Positions 1-8,933 of a stretch of 64,000 nucleotides of DNA are shown piece by piece. Position 1 is the stretch's first letter; every line of letters begins with the position of its first letter. Position numbers and translations under genes: made by a program. The DNA is from Kiritimatiellota bacterium B12222. GTDB lineage: Bacteria > Verrucomicrobiota > Kiritimatiellia > SS1-B-03-39 > UBA6053. The notes under the pieces are model-generated. The model searched no databases. It was not told where the DNA came from and was given only the letters and a program-made list of their open reading frames with translations. Where the stretch lies: positions 1,674,001 to 1,738,000 of the forward strand of contig CP120722.1 in the NCBI GenBank assembly GCA_029719485.1, given 5' to 3'.

Positions 1-864
1 AAACACGGGTAAGGTGGCTTTTTTGAATTTTGGACGCCAGTCTAAGGCACCGCGCTGAGCGGTAACGGAGCAGTTGGCATACATCCAGTCCATACCGTTT
101 TCGTCGACGAGACGAATAAGGGATTGGGTAAGTTCTTCAACGGTTTCGTTGAAAGCTTCGGAAGGGCTGTGACCGTTCTTACGTAGAACTTCGTATTGAG
201 CTTCCATGACACCGCAGAGGGCTCCCATGAGGATACCGCGCTCACCAGTGAGATCAGAAGAAACTTCTTTTTCGAAGGTGGTGGGGAAGAGGAAGCCTGA
301 TCCCACGCCGATTCCGAGGGCTTTGCAGCGGTTTTCGGCTTTGCCTGTCGCGTCTTGTGAGACAGCGAAAGAAGAGTTGATCCCGGCGCCGCTGAGGAAG
401 TTACGACGAACGTTGAGTCCGGACCCTTTAGGAGCGACCAACAACACGTCGATGTCTTCCGGGGGATCAATTTTGGTGATGTCGTTGTAGACGAGACCGA
501 AACCGTGAGAAAAGACCAATGCTTTTCCAGGGGTCAGGTATTTTTTAACCGTTTTCCAAAGTTGTTTTTGACCGGCATCGGAAACCAAGTACAAGATAAC
601 TGTACCTTTTTCCAGTGCTTCTTCGATGTCGAAGAGGTCAACGCCCAACTTCCAGCCGTCTTTTTTTGCACGATCTTTGGTACGTGCACCGATGATAACG
701 TTAAAGCCGTTATCTTTCAGGTTTAAGGCTTGAGCGGGGGCTTGAACACCATAACCAATGACGGCGATGGTTTCATTTTTTAGGGTCTTACGCGCTTTCG
801 CGAGTGAAAATTCTTTACGGGTGACGACTTCTTCTTCGACGCCGCCAAAATTGATCATGGCCAT
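1..864 (-). CDS. ilvC: Ketol-acid reductoisomerase, C-terminus cut by window edge
   Basis: Second step of branched-chain amino-acid synthesis: isomerisation and NADPH reduction of acetolactate or acetohydroxybutyrate, in the cytoplasm. Only the first 288 residues are present. The Rossmann glycine motif (AVIGYGVQAPAQALNL) is near residue 40. The metal-binding knotted domain starts around residue 190 and contains the stretches DLTGERGILMGALCGVMEAQ and NCSVTAQRGALDWRP. These segments resemble the yeast Ilv5/Bacteroidetes type more than E. coli IlvC, by recall. I chose the ATG at 864 because a GGAG sits 8 bases before it; a second ATG lies two codons later. A good promoter precedes it. The gene diverges from coaD. 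Confidence 0.93.
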   Translation of the reverse strand, partial: MAMINFGGVEEEVVTRKEFSLAKARKTLKNETIAVIGYGVQAPAQALNLKDNGFNVIIGARTKDRAKKDGWKLGVDLFDIEEALEKGTVILYLVSDAGQKQLWKTVKKYLTPGKALVFSHGFGLVYNDITKIDPPEDIDVLLVAPKGSGLNVRRNFLSGAGINSSFAVSQDATGKAENRCKALGIGVGSGFLFPTTFEKEVSSDLTGERGILMGALCGVMEAQYEVLRKNGHSPSEAFNETVEELTQSLIRLVDENGMDWMYANCSVTAQRGALDWRPKFKKATLPVF

Positions 865-899
865 AGTGATAGCTCCAATAGGGTTTAAGAGAGTGGGGC

Positions 900-928
900 T
901 CTATATGGTTTCATAAGAGATTGGTCAA
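900..928 (-). promoter_or_regulatory. Sigma-70-type promoter of ilvC
   Basis: On the minus strand TTGACC (923-928) and TATAGA (900-905) are separated by exactly 17 bases, giving a start site about 30 bases before the ilvC ATG. No leader peptide or attenuator is visible. Confidence 0.6.
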
Positions 929-1039
929 TCTTGTTTATCAGTGTTTGTTGGGCTTTTGAGATTTCGTTGATTCAAAGTGGGGGAGACTAAAGGCTAATGA
1001 CGCATTGACTCCCTGTGAAAAAGCTCTAATGAAATCCTC

Positions 1040-1564
1040 ATGAAGAAAGCTATTTATCCCGGAACCTTTGATCCGATCACTCTCGGGCATATTGATATGG
1101 TGCAACGTGCGGTGAAGGGATGCACGCATTTAATCGTGGGGGTGGCCAAGAGCACTCCCAAAAATGTGTGGTTTTCCACGGAGGAACGGGTGGAACTGGT
1201 ACAGGATGCCTTGAAGCACTTGGACAATGTAGAGGTGAAGGTTTTCGAGGGGCTTTTGGTTGATTTTGCGCAAAAAGAAAATGCCGGGTTTATAATTCGT
1301 GGGGTGCGTGCATTTTCTGATTTCGAATATGAATTGCAAATGGCCTTAATGAATCGAAAGCTTGCGCCGGAAATCGAAACCATGTTTTTAATGCCTGCGG
1401 AGGAGTACAGCTATATTAGTTCCAGTCGCGTACGTGAGATTACGGCGCTAGGTGGAGACATTGGCCGTTATGTGACACCGGCAACGCTTCAGGCCTTAAA
1501 AGATAAACTGATTTCACGTCACGAAACCAAAGATACGCCCCGTCGATCCGCCGCCGGTGGTTAA
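1040..1564 (+). CDS. coaD: Phosphopantetheine adenylyltransferase
   Basis: Transfers AMP from ATP to 4'-phosphopantetheine in coenzyme A synthesis. The nucleotidyltransferase signature GTFDPITLGH is at residues 8-17 and the second signature ISSSRVRE lies near residue 130. At 174 residues it is slightly longer than the usual 160; the extra part is a charged C-terminal tail. It overlaps the next gene only if that gene uses its upstream GTG. It heads the fatty-acid synthesis operon, which fits supply of CoA for acyl carrier protein charging. Confidence 0.95.
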   Translation: MKKAIYPGTFDPITLGHIDMVQRAVKGCTHLIVGVAKSTPKNVWFSTEERVELVQDALKHLDNVEVKVFEGLLVDFAQKENAGFIIRGVRAFSDFEYELQMALMNRKLAPEIETMFLMPAEEYSYISSSRVREITALGGDIGRYVTPATLQALKDKLISRHETKDTPRRSAAGG

Positions 1565-1580
1565 GTTGAGGAATTTTGTT

Positions 1581-2048
1581 ATGCCACATCCCCTACATCT
1601 CTCCTTAGAGGCCCTCGAGAAAGGGCCGGTCACCTTATCAGGCGAACTGCCTGGCACTTTTTTAGATCTCGAACAGGAAGCATCCATCCGGAACATTGGG
1701 CCCGTTATTTACGATTTAGTTGCGGATTTAAAGGGGAAAGAGGTCCTCGTGATGGGGAAGATCGAGGTCGCGATGGAATTAGAGTGTGTAAGAAGTGGCG
1801 CTTTTTTCTCGACAATCATCAAAGATTCCGCTTTTTTGCGCGACTATTCGACGGAGGATCCGACTGACCAGTTAGATCTTTCTGAAGATGTTCGTGAAGC
1901 AGTAGTAATTCTGATTCCCGGTTATCCGGTGAGTCCGGAGGCGCAAGGAGACGATTTTGAACTTCCTGCACTTCCACCTGAATTAACTGATGACTCGAAC
2001 GCAAGCGGTAAATCACCGTGGAACGATTTAGACCAATTGAATTTATAA
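1581..2048 (+). CDS. DUF177/YceD-family protein
   Basis: A 155-residue acidic protein of the YceD (DUF177) family, which in most bacteria sits directly before rpmF and has been linked to 23S rRNA processing in other species. Here it occupies exactly that position, 24 bases before rpmF. I chose the ATG at 1581 because GAGG precedes it at suitable distance; an in-frame GTG at 1557 would overlap coaD. The middle segment VLVMGKIEVAMELECVRSG resembles the family core although one of the usual cysteines is absent. Assignment rests on position and this segment. Confidence 0.75.
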   Translation: MPHPLHLSLEALEKGPVTLSGELPGTFLDLEQEASIRNIGPVIYDLVADLKGKEVLVMGKIEVAMELECVRSGAFFSTIIKDSAFLRDYSTEDPTDQLDLSEDVREAVVILIPGYPVSPEAQGDDFELPALPPELTDDSNASGKSPWNDLDQLNL

Positions 2049-2072
2049 ACTCCCTAAAAGAAGAGGTCCTTC

Positions 2073-2258
2073 ATGGCTGCTCCCAAACGTAAAACTTCCA
2101 AAATGAAAAAGAGACTGCGCCGCAGTTCTCACAGTCGTCCATTGCCAACCGTAAACGTATGTGGCGAATGTGGTGAACCTTCACAACCACACCGTGTATG
2201 CCGTTCTTGTGGTCAGTATGCAGGCCGTCAGGTTCTGACGCTGTCTCTTGACGACTAA
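2073..2258 (+). CDS. rpmF: 50S ribosomal protein L32
   Basis: Small basic ribosomal protein of 61 residues. The N-terminus MAAPKRKTSKMKKRLRRSSH is typical, and two CxxC pairs (CGEC and CRSC) form a zinc ribbon at residues 30-50, so this is the zinc-binding form of L32. AGAAGAGG precedes the ATG. Confidence 0.95.
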   Translation: MAAPKRKTSKMKKRLRRSSHSRPLPTVNVCGECGEPSQPHRVCRSCGQYAGRQVLTLSLDD

Positions 2259-2301
2259 ATGACGCTGAACTTCTGATGATTCAGAAACCCAGGCGAATCT
2301 G

Positions 2302-3321
2302 ATGCGTATTGCAGTAGATGCCATGGGCGGTGATTTCGCACCCGATGAGATTGTTCCCGGGTGCGTTGAAGCCGTCCGTACCTATCCCTCTGTGGAAAAA
2401 GTCATACTGGTGGGCGACGAAAGTCGCATACGCAGTCAGCTAAGAGCTTGTGGCGCTCTTGAAGAAGAGCGTCTAGAAATCTTTCATGCCTCTGAAGAGA
2501 TCGGCATGGGCGAAGCGCCTGCCATGGCCTTGCGTCGCAAAAAAGATTCGTCGATTTCTCGTGCCATTGAATTGGTAAAGAAAGGAGACGCGGACGCGGT
2601 GTTCTCTGCGGGGAGCACAGGTGCAATGGTCGCAGGTTCCTCTATCAAATTACGTACATTGGATGGTGTTGACCGTCCAACCATCGCCACGGTACTGCCT
2701 ACGCAAAAACATCCCGTGGTGTTATTGGATGCGGGTGCGAACCCTGAGTGTACGCAAAAAATGCTTTCTCAATTTGCGGTCATGGGCGATGTCTATGCAC
2801 GCGAGATCTTAGGGATTCGTCACCCACGGGTGGGCTTGCTGAGTATTGGGGGAGAAGAGGCGAAGGGGAACGATTTGACCAAACAAACCTTTAAACTGTT
2901 ACAGGCCTCGCATTTGAATTTCGTGGGCAATATTGAGAGTCACGACGTCTTTGCCGGGGATGTGGATGTGGTGGTTTGCGACGGATTTACGGGGAATGTG
3001 GTTTTAAAAACAAGTGAGGCGGTTGCCCGTGCCATGAAGACCTGGATTAAAGATGAGCTTACCTCCTCTTTTACCCGGAAACTGGGGGCCCTCATGTTGA
3101 AACCCGCATTTAAAACGATTTCGGATAAAACGAATTCAGAGACTCAGGGAGGCGCACCGCTTCTCGGAGTAAATGGAATTGTATACATTGGGCATGGTTC
3201 TTCTTCACGACATGCGGTATGTAACGCCATTCGGGTGGTACGCGACTCCATCCAACACGACATTAATCATCATATCATTGACGACCTGGTGCGGCTGAGT
3301 AAGGCCCGCGAGGTGATTTAA
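2302..3321 (+). CDS. plsX: Phosphate acyltransferase PlsX
   Basis: Converts acyl-ACP to acyl-phosphate for phospholipid synthesis. 339 residues, normal family length. Visible hallmarks are the N-terminal MRIAVDAMGGDFAP, the segment FSAGSTGAMVAGS near residue 105 and CDGFTGNVVLKTSE near residue 230. It lies 43 bases after rpmF and 8 bases before fabH, in the classical rpmF-plsX-fab order. Confidence 0.96.
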   Translation: MRIAVDAMGGDFAPDEIVPGCVEAVRTYPSVEKVILVGDESRIRSQLRACGALEEERLEIFHASEEIGMGEAPAMALRRKKDSSISRAIELVKKGDADAVFSAGSTGAMVAGSSIKLRTLDGVDRPTIATVLPTQKHPVVLLDAGANPECTQKMLSQFAVMGDVYAREILGIRHPRVGLLSIGGEEAKGNDLTKQTFKLLQASHLNFVGNIESHDVFAGDVDVVVCDGFTGNVVLKTSEAVARAMKTWIKDELTSSFTRKLGALMLKPAFKTISDKTNSETQGGAPLLGVNGIVYIGHGSSSRHAVCNAIRVVRDSIQHDINHHIIDDLVRLSKAREVI

Positions 3322-3329
3322 GGACGCTT

Positions 3330-4322
3330 ATGCCTATTCAACTGCTAGGAACCGGATCGTATACCCCTGAGAAAATCTTGACCAATCAAGATCTTGAAAA
3401 AATGGTGGATACCAATGATGAATGGATTGTGACGCGTACGGGGATTCGTGAAAGACGAATTGCTGCGGATGATCAGGCTACTTCTGATTTGGCACTGATT
3501 GCTGCTGAACGGGCCTTGGAGTCTTCTGGGGTGAAAGCCTCTGAATTGGATGTGATTTTGATCGCGACCTGTTCTCCTGATATGGCCTTCCCCAGTACCG
3601 CGACCCTGGTTCAGCATCGTTTGGGGGCGGTAAATGCCTTTGCTATGGATTTAAGTGCGGCCTGTTCCGGATTTATTTTTGCCTTAGAAACGGCCCGTAA
3701 TTTATTGGAATCGGGTCGTTACGGTACGGCATTGGTGATTGGGGCAGAAAAGATGTCCTCTTTGCTGGATTGGCAGGATCGCACCACCTGTATTTTATTT
3801 GGTGATGGGGCCGGAGCTGCGGTTTTGCGCAATGAAGAAGGGAGTAAGGGCGGTTTAGGTCCTTGTAACCTTGGTTCTAACGGATCGTTAAGCGAATTAC
3901 TACTGGTGCCCGCAGGAGGGAGTCGTATTCCGGTGACGGCCAAAGTGCTGGAAGAGCGGAGCAACACCATTTCCATGGCAGGTCAGGAAGTCTTTAAACA
4001 TGCCGTGTTAAATATGACCAAAACGGCGAAGCACCTGCTTAAAGAAGCGGAGTGGGATGCCAAAGAGTTAGCTTTGGTGATTCCTCATCAAGCTAATCAA
4101 CGAATTTTAGAGGCGATTCGCACCCGGGTAGGGGTGGAAAAAGACAATGTTTTTGTTAACGTAGATAAATATGGCAACACGTCCTCAGCATCCATTGGGA
4201 TTGCCTTGGATGAAGCGGTACGCCAAGGTCGGTTGAACTCCGGAGATCGGGTGATGCTGTTGGCTTTTGGTGCCGGATTCACTTGGGGCGGTATGTTGCT
4301 TGAATGGAGAACCCCCGCATGA
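3330..4322 (+). CDS. fabH: 3-oxoacyl-ACP synthase III
   Basis: Starts fatty-acid chains by condensing acetyl-CoA with malonyl-ACP. 330 residues. The catalytic cysteine is in DLSAACSGFIFAL (about residue 112), the histidine in VIPHQANQRI (about residue 254) and the asparagine in DKYGNTSSASI (about residue 284). The ribosome site AGGACG precedes the ATG. Its stop overlaps the fabD start as ATGA, suggesting coupled translation. Confidence 0.96.
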   Translation: MPIQLLGTGSYTPEKILTNQDLEKMVDTNDEWIVTRTGIRERRIAADDQATSDLALIAAERALESSGVKASELDVILIATCSPDMAFPSTATLVQHRLGAVNAFAMDLSAACSGFIFALETARNLLESGRYGTALVIGAEKMSSLLDWQDRTTCILFGDGAGAAVLRNEEGSKGGLGPCNLGSNGSLSELLLVPAGGSRIPVTAKVLEERSNTISMAGQEVFKHAVLNMTKTAKHLLKEAEWDAKELALVIPHQANQRILEAIRTRVGVEKDNVFVNVDKYGNTSSASIGIALDEAVRQGRLNSGDRVMLLAFGAGFTWGGMLLEWRTPA

Positions 4323-5242
4323 GTAAAATTGCCGTTATTTTCCCAGGACAAGGTGCCCAAGCTGTAGGCATGGGGAAGGATCTTGTCGAAGCGTATCCTG
4401 AAGCCCGCAGTTGGTTTGACCGTGCTTCTGAGACCTTGGGTTTTGATTTAGCACAGGTTTGTTTTGAAGGTCCCTCTGAAGAGTTGACCCGTTCCGATCG
4501 TGCGCAACCTGCTATTTTTGTCCATTCCGTGGTGGCTTATGAATTACTTAAAGCTCAAACCGGATTTACGCCGGGTGCGGCTGCTGGATTGAGCTCGGGA
4601 GAATGGGCTGCCTTATATGCGGCAGGTGTGGTCAGTTTTGAAGATGCCATTCGCATTTTGCGGGTTCGTGGCGAAGCCATGCAGGCCGCTTGTGAAGTCG
4701 AAAAAAGCGCGATGGTGTCTATTATCGGCTTAGATGATGCCAAAATTATTGAAATTTGTGAAGAAGTGGGCTTGGAAGTGGCCAACTACAATTCCCCAGG
4801 TCAGACTGTGGTGAGTGGCTCCACAGAGGCCTGTGAAAAAGTACCTGCTTTGGCGAAAGAAAAAGGGGCGCGGATGGCGATTCCTTTGCCGGTGGCCGGC
4901 GCTTTTCACTCACGATTTATGGCGCCTGCTGAAAAAGTTTTTTCTGACTTTTTGGCAGATATTGAGTTCAAAACACCCGCTTTCCCTGTGTATTCCAACG
5001 TAACCGGCATTGCACATCCTGATGTGGCCGCTATTCAAGCGGATATGCCGCGTCAAATCACGTGTTCTGTTCGTTGGGTAGAGAATGTCGAAGCGATGGT
5101 CGCCGATGGCGTTACCCGCGCAGTGGAATGTGGTCCCGGCAAGGTGTTGACCGGACTGTTGAAACGGATTGACAAGTCGATCGCTTCTTCTAATGTAAGC
5201 GACCTTGCTTCCTTGGAAGCATCCGTGGATTTATTAAAGTAA
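4319..5242 (+). CDS. fabD: Malonyl CoA-ACP transacylase
   Basis: Moves malonyl groups from CoA to ACP. The start at 4319 is chosen because ATGA overlaps the fabH stop and gives the standard N-terminus [19 protein letters not shown]; an in-frame ATG at 4304 lies inside fabH. The catalytic serine is in [12 protein letters not shown], a variant of the usual GHSLGE with the preceding histidine replaced by serine, and the active-site histidine is in GAFHSRFM. About 307 residues, normal length. Confidence 0.93.
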   Translation: MSKIAVIFPGQGAQAVGMGKDLVEAYPEARSWFDRASETLGFDLAQVCFEGPSEELTRSDRAQPAIFVHSVVAYELLKAQTGFTPGAAAGLSSGEWAALYAAGVVSFEDAIRILRVRGEAMQAACEVEKSAMVSIIGLDDAKIIEICEEVGLEVANYNSPGQTVVSGSTEACEKVPALAKEKGARMAIPLPVAGAFHSRFMAPAEKVFSDFLADIEFKTPAFPVYSNVTGIAHPDVAAIQADMPRQITCSVRWVENVEAMVADGVTRAVECGPGKVLTGLLKRIDKSIASSNVSDLASLEASVDLLK

Positions 5243-5267
5243 TTCAAACCGAATCAGGGAAATTTTT

Positions 5268-6014
5268 ATGGCTTTGTTAGAAGGAAAAGTTGCAATCGTT
5301 ACTGGCGCCGCTCGCGGTATTGGTCAGGAAATCGCACTCAAACTCGCAGCAGAAGGGGCGGATCTTGCTCTTTGTGATGTGAAAGTAGAATGGCTGGATG
5401 AAACCAAAGCCAAAGTAGAAGCCTTGGGGCGTCGTGCTGAATCCTATGGGGTGGATGTAAGTAAAGGAACTGAAGTAAACGAAGGCGTAGCCCAAGTGGT
5501 GAAAGACTTTGGCAAAATTGACATTGTGGTCAACAATGCCGGCATCACTCGTGACGGATTGCTCATGCGTATGAGCGAAGAAGACTGGGACTTGGTGATG
5601 AACATCAATTTGAAAGGTACCTTCCTGATGACCAAAGCCGCTTCTCGTTATATGATGAAAGCGCGTACGGGTGTTTTTGTGAATATTGCGTCTGTGATTG
5701 GTCTGATGGGGAACCCCGGACAAGCCAATTACGGTGCATCCAAAGCGGGTGTAAGTAACTTAACTAAAACCACGGCCAAAGAATTGGCTGCCCGCGGCAT
5801 TCGTGCGAATGCGATTGCCCCCGGATTTATTAAAACCAAAATGACTGACGCATTGACCCCCGAAGTTCGGGACGCCATGCTCTCCGTCATTCCCATGAAA
5901 GATTTTGGAACGCCTGATGATGTCGCCAATGTGGTGCTCTTCCTTGCGTCTGATCTTTCCCGGTACGTGACCGGACAAACTCTTTCTGTATGCGGGGGGA
6001 TGGTCACCTCCTGA
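5268..6014 (+). CDS. fabG: 3-oxoacyl-ACP reductase
   Basis: NADPH-dependent short-chain dehydrogenase of the elongation cycle, 248 residues. The cofactor motif [12 protein letters not shown] is at residues 12-23, NNAG near residue 89, and the catalytic Ser, Tyr and Lys are in [22 protein letters not shown] (given here as its key residues S, Y and K). GGGAAATTTTT precedes the ATG. It lies between fabD and acpP as in most fab operons. Confidence 0.95.
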   Translation: MALLEGKVAIVTGAARGIGQEIALKLAAEGADLALCDVKVEWLDETKAKVEALGRRAESYGVDVSKGTEVNEGVAQVVKDFGKIDIVVNNAGITRDGLLMRMSEEDWDLVMNINLKGTFLMTKAASRYMMKARTGVFVNIASVIGLMGNPGQANYGASKAGVSNLTKTTAKELAARGIRANAIAPGFIKTKMTDALTPEVRDAMLSVIPMKDFGTPDDVANVVLFLASDLSRYVTGQTLSVCGGMVTS

Positions 6015-6068
6015 CCCCTTTTTTAAACACAAATGTAGCCGAAACATTCCAATTAGGAGATAAAAATC

Positions 6069-6308
6069 ATGGCTGTTGAAGATAAAGTAAAAGACATCAT
6101 TGTAGAGCAACTCGGCGTGAGTGCTGACCAAGTAAAAACTGAAGCTTCTTTCATTGAAGACTTGGGTGCTGACTCATTGGACACCGTTGAATTGGTAATG
6201 GCGTTCGAAGAAGAATTTGGCGCTGAAATTCCCGACGAAGATGCTGAAAAACTTACCACCGTTGGTGGCGTAGTTGATTACCTGAAGAGCAAAGGAATCG
6301 AAGCGTAA
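6069..6308 (+). CDS. acpP: Acyl carrier protein
   Basis: Carries growing acyl chains on a phosphopantetheine arm. 79 residues, strongly acidic, with the attachment serine in [20 protein letters not shown] (serine about residue 37). A strong TAGGAG ribosome site precedes it and a terminator follows. fabF, which usually follows acpP, is not here. Confidence 0.97.
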   Translation: MAVEDKVKDIIVEQLGVSADQVKTEASFIEDLGADSLDTVELVMAFEEEFGAEIPDEDAEKLTTVGGVVDYLKSKGIEA

Positions 6309-6330
6309 GTTTCGGATCTTAGATCTTTCC

Positions 6331-6368
6331 AAACCCCGTTACGGCTTCTGGTCGTGCGGGGTTTTTTG
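6331..6368 (+). terminator. Rho-independent terminator after acpP
   Basis: AAACCCCG and CGGGGTTTTTT form a GC stem around an 18-base loop directly after acpP, closing the coaD-acpP operon. Confidence 0.75.
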
Positions 6369-6444
6369 GGTAGAAGTTTTTGGAGCGAGGGGGGCTACCC
6401 TGTTGCATTCTTGACCTTGGTCTCGCTTCCGATATTTAAAATTC

Positions 6445-7758
6445 ATGTCCACGTCATCTACATCACAGTCTTCCCCTTGCTTAGAAATTCTGCGTGTTAC
6501 GCATCAGCCTCAGGAAGAATGGGGGATGGGAATTGAGTTTGACATGCCCAAAGCAGGTGAACGGATGGGTTCGCATCATTTACTTTTAGTGGGGGAGTTG
6601 CGTTATACGGGGAGAGCACCTGCCAAACTCTTGGTTTATTTTGATTTTTTTCTGATGCATGTATATGAGATACATGTGCCCCCCTCTGAAAGGGGAGCCG
6701 AGGAGGGGGGGCGCTGCACGTTTCGTATGGGGATTTCAACCCTAGGGCTACCCGAAAATGCGCGTTTGGATGTTAGGGTTGATGAGGCGCCGTCGGCTAC
6801 ACTGGCCACAATTGACATGAGGCGAACCCGAAAAACGCAACGTACGCATTCTAAATTACAGCCCTGTTTGTTGACGGGATTGGGACGATCCGGCACCACG
6901 AAGTTGATGCAATTGATTTCGGCACATCCTCAAATCAGGGCCAATAGGGAGTATCCTTTGGAGACCCGAATGGCTCAGTATTTTATGCAACGCTACTATG
7001 TCAGCGTTTCGCCAGCAGTGCATCAACCCGATTATAATATTGATAATTTCTTTAATCGGAATTGGGAATCAATGTGCGGGCCCTGTCCTTATTACCACAA
7101 TCCATACAGTGAAGGGGCTTTTACCGAATCGTGGTATGAATCAAATATCGTGCCTGTTGCCGAAAAAGAATTAGTCGAGTCGATAGAAGGATATTATCAA
7201 GCCTTAGGACCTGAATTTAAATTCAGGAAATCTAAGCGTGCTCACTATTTTTTGGAAAAATACCACCCCAATTTTATGCCTTTTCTCTTTGGTGAGTTCT
7301 ACCCTCAGGGCAAAGAAGTGTTTTTAGTGCGCGATTTTCGAGATATGTTTGCCTCGATGTTAGGTTTTAATGAAAAACGAAATTCTCAGGATTTTGGGAG
7401 GAAGGACAGCTCCTCAGAACTTGATTTTCTCATGCGTCTCCGAAAGAGTATTACGCAACTATCGACTTCATGGACCCTAAGAAAGAGGGATGCCCTTTTG
7501 GTGAAATATGAAGAGTTATGCCGAAACGAATCAGAGGTGCTGTCGGGTATTTTTGATTACTTAGAACTCCCAGAGATTTCGGTTTTTCCTGCAACAGCTG
7601 ATGAAGACCTGCTTGCGCATCAAACCAGTGAAAGTAGTGAAGCGTCGATTGGAAAATGGAAACAGGTGTTGCCTAAAGAGTTGGCCGAGGCCTGTAACCG
7701 TGAGTATGCAGAGGCGCTTGAATTATTTGGATACGAAGTGTCGCGCGATTTTATGTAG
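6445..7758 (+). CDS. Sulfotransferase-family protein with N-terminal beta domain
   Basis: A 437-residue protein whose C-terminal two thirds resemble PAPS-dependent sulfotransferases. The 5'-phosphosulfate loop GLGRSGTTKLMQLIS is at about residues 144-158, and the segment VFLVRDFRDMFASML near residue 292 matches the 3'-phosphate-binding motif (R..RD...S). The first 130 residues form a separate beta-rich region with no clear family. It follows the acpP terminator and stands before the acetylation genes on the other strand. Likely acceptor: a surface sugar; this is inference from context. Confidence 0.75.
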   Translation: MSTSSTSQSSPCLEILRVTHQPQEEWGMGIEFDMPKAGERMGSHHLLLVGELRYTGRAPAKLLVYFDFFLMHVYEIHVPPSERGAEEGGRCTFRMGISTLGLPENARLDVRVDEAPSATLATIDMRRTRKTQRTHSKLQPCLLTGLGRSGTTKLMQLISAHPQIRANREYPLETRMAQYFMQRYYVSVSPAVHQPDYNIDNFFNRNWESMCGPCPYYHNPYSEGAFTESWYESNIVPVAEKELVESIEGYYQALGPEFKFRKSKRAHYFLEKYHPNFMPFLFGEFYPQGKEVFLVRDFRDMFASMLGFNEKRNSQDFGRKDSSSELDFLMRLRKSITQLSTSWTLRKRDALLVKYEELCRNESEVLSGIFDYLELPEISVFPATADEDLLAHQTSESSEASIGKWKQVLPKELAEACNREYAEALELFGYEVSRDFM

Positions 7759-8932
7759 AGGGCGTAGGGTACCACTTTTCCTTTTGGGCTTTTGGCAGGT
7801 AATCAAAAAAATGTGAAAGATTACGTAGTTGTCGTTCGATCATCACATGCAAAATGAGGTCTGGCTTCATTTCGTCGATGACATTCTGATGGATGGTTGG
7901 ACTCCAGTAATAGGTGACTTCTCGGAAACTTGAGCTGAAAAAGGGGATCATATTTGTGGTGAAGGAATCGTGAAAGAAAAGAACCCGGGGAGATTCGGGC
8001 AGGTCTGCAGAGGTACGTAAGGTATTCCGCGGAATTCTGGTTTCGATTTCAGAGCGGTAGGGGGGGCGGGTGAGGATGGGTTTGACATTCATCCGCAATT
8101 CTTTGAAATCGGATTGGAGACCTAACATTTTGGCAAGCCCACCTCCTTTATTGATCCAGACCGCTTCTCTCTTAAACTCCGTGAGGTCGGGGGTCGCCAG
8201 TTCAGGGAAAGACAAACTGAGGGTCGCTTGAATGGCAAGGTAGCCCTGTAGTGCACCCCATTGATTCCAATGGGTATCTGTTTTGCGGTACGTGAGATCC
8301 ATGGCTGAGGCCTTACGTAACGCAGGGCGGAGATCGAGGATGTACGGATCACCTGGTCGGCTTAGCGCTACCAATAATTGATCTAGGGGGCTGGTTTTTT
8401 TCATCTCCATATACCCTTCGGGTAGATAGTCGCGGTAGATGGTGCTTTTATTGGGTGCGACCACAAAGAGGTAGGGGATGTCGCGTTGTTGGGCTTCCGC
8501 CTGGCAATATCGAATGTAGGCGACGGCTTTTTTAAGTTCGATCTCAGTGAGGGGAAGGGCGTTTCTGGCGTCAGCAATGGTGTCGCCATCTTTGCGGGCC
8601 ACACTGTTGTAAAATAGCCAGCCTTCCTTACCGATAATGACGGTATCGGCGGAGGACTGATTAAAGATGCGATACGCAAGCAGGTTGTGTAAATGAATAA
8701 GTTCATATCGAAAGCCAAAGTGGTCTCGAAAGTAATCAGAAAAATCTTCAGAAAAGTTCATCCATCCCTCATCCCAGGTCGGAGGAACCGCCAGTGGACG
8801 ATTTTCACTGGTTTGGGCTTCGGGGGCGAGTCCGCTAATACGACTGAGCACAGGCATGCTCATAAATAACCCGAAGAGGATCAACTGGATGATCTGATAG
8901 ATTTTGGTAGCTGAGGAGGTCGGGGCTTTCAT
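7751..8932 (-). CDS. AlgJ/AlgX-like SGNH-type O-acetyltransferase partner
   Basis: About 393 residues with one N-terminal membrane segment (residues 10-30) followed by a periplasmic domain. The motifs GKEGWLFYNS, VVAPNKSTIYRDYLP, KTDTHWNQWGA and FFHDSF match the SGNH-like fold of AlgJ/AlgX, which transfer acetyl groups to exopolysaccharide. The start at 8932 is chosen because it follows the MBOAT stop by one base; an upstream in-frame ATG at 8995 lies inside that gene. It forms a two-gene unit with the MBOAT gene. Its 3' end overlaps the convergent sulfotransferase gene by 8 bases. Confidence 0.82.
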   Translation of the reverse strand: MKAPTSSATKIYQIIQLILFGLFMSMPVLSRISGLAPEAQTSENRPLAVPPTWDEGWMNFSEDFSDYFRDHFGFRYELIHLHNLLAYRIFNQSSADTVIIGKEGWLFYNSVARKDGDTIADARNALPLTEIELKKAVAYIRYCQAEAQQRDIPYLFVVAPNKSTIYRDYLPEGYMEMKKTSPLDQLLVALSRPGDPYILDLRPALRKASAMDLTYRKTDTHWNQWGALQGYLAIQATLSLSFPELATPDLTEFKREAVWINKGGGLAKMLGLQSDFKELRMNVKPILTRPPYRSEIETRIPRNTLRTSADLPESPRVLFFHDSFTTNMIPFFSSSFREVTYYWSPTIHQNVIDEMKPDLILHVMIERQLRNLSHFFDYLPKAQKEKWYPTPST

Positions 8933-8933
8933 C

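Noticed and set aside
42..726. Several frames of 70-140 codons at the left edge
   Set aside because: They are shadows of ilvC, whose own frame is open to the window edge and has clear family motifs.
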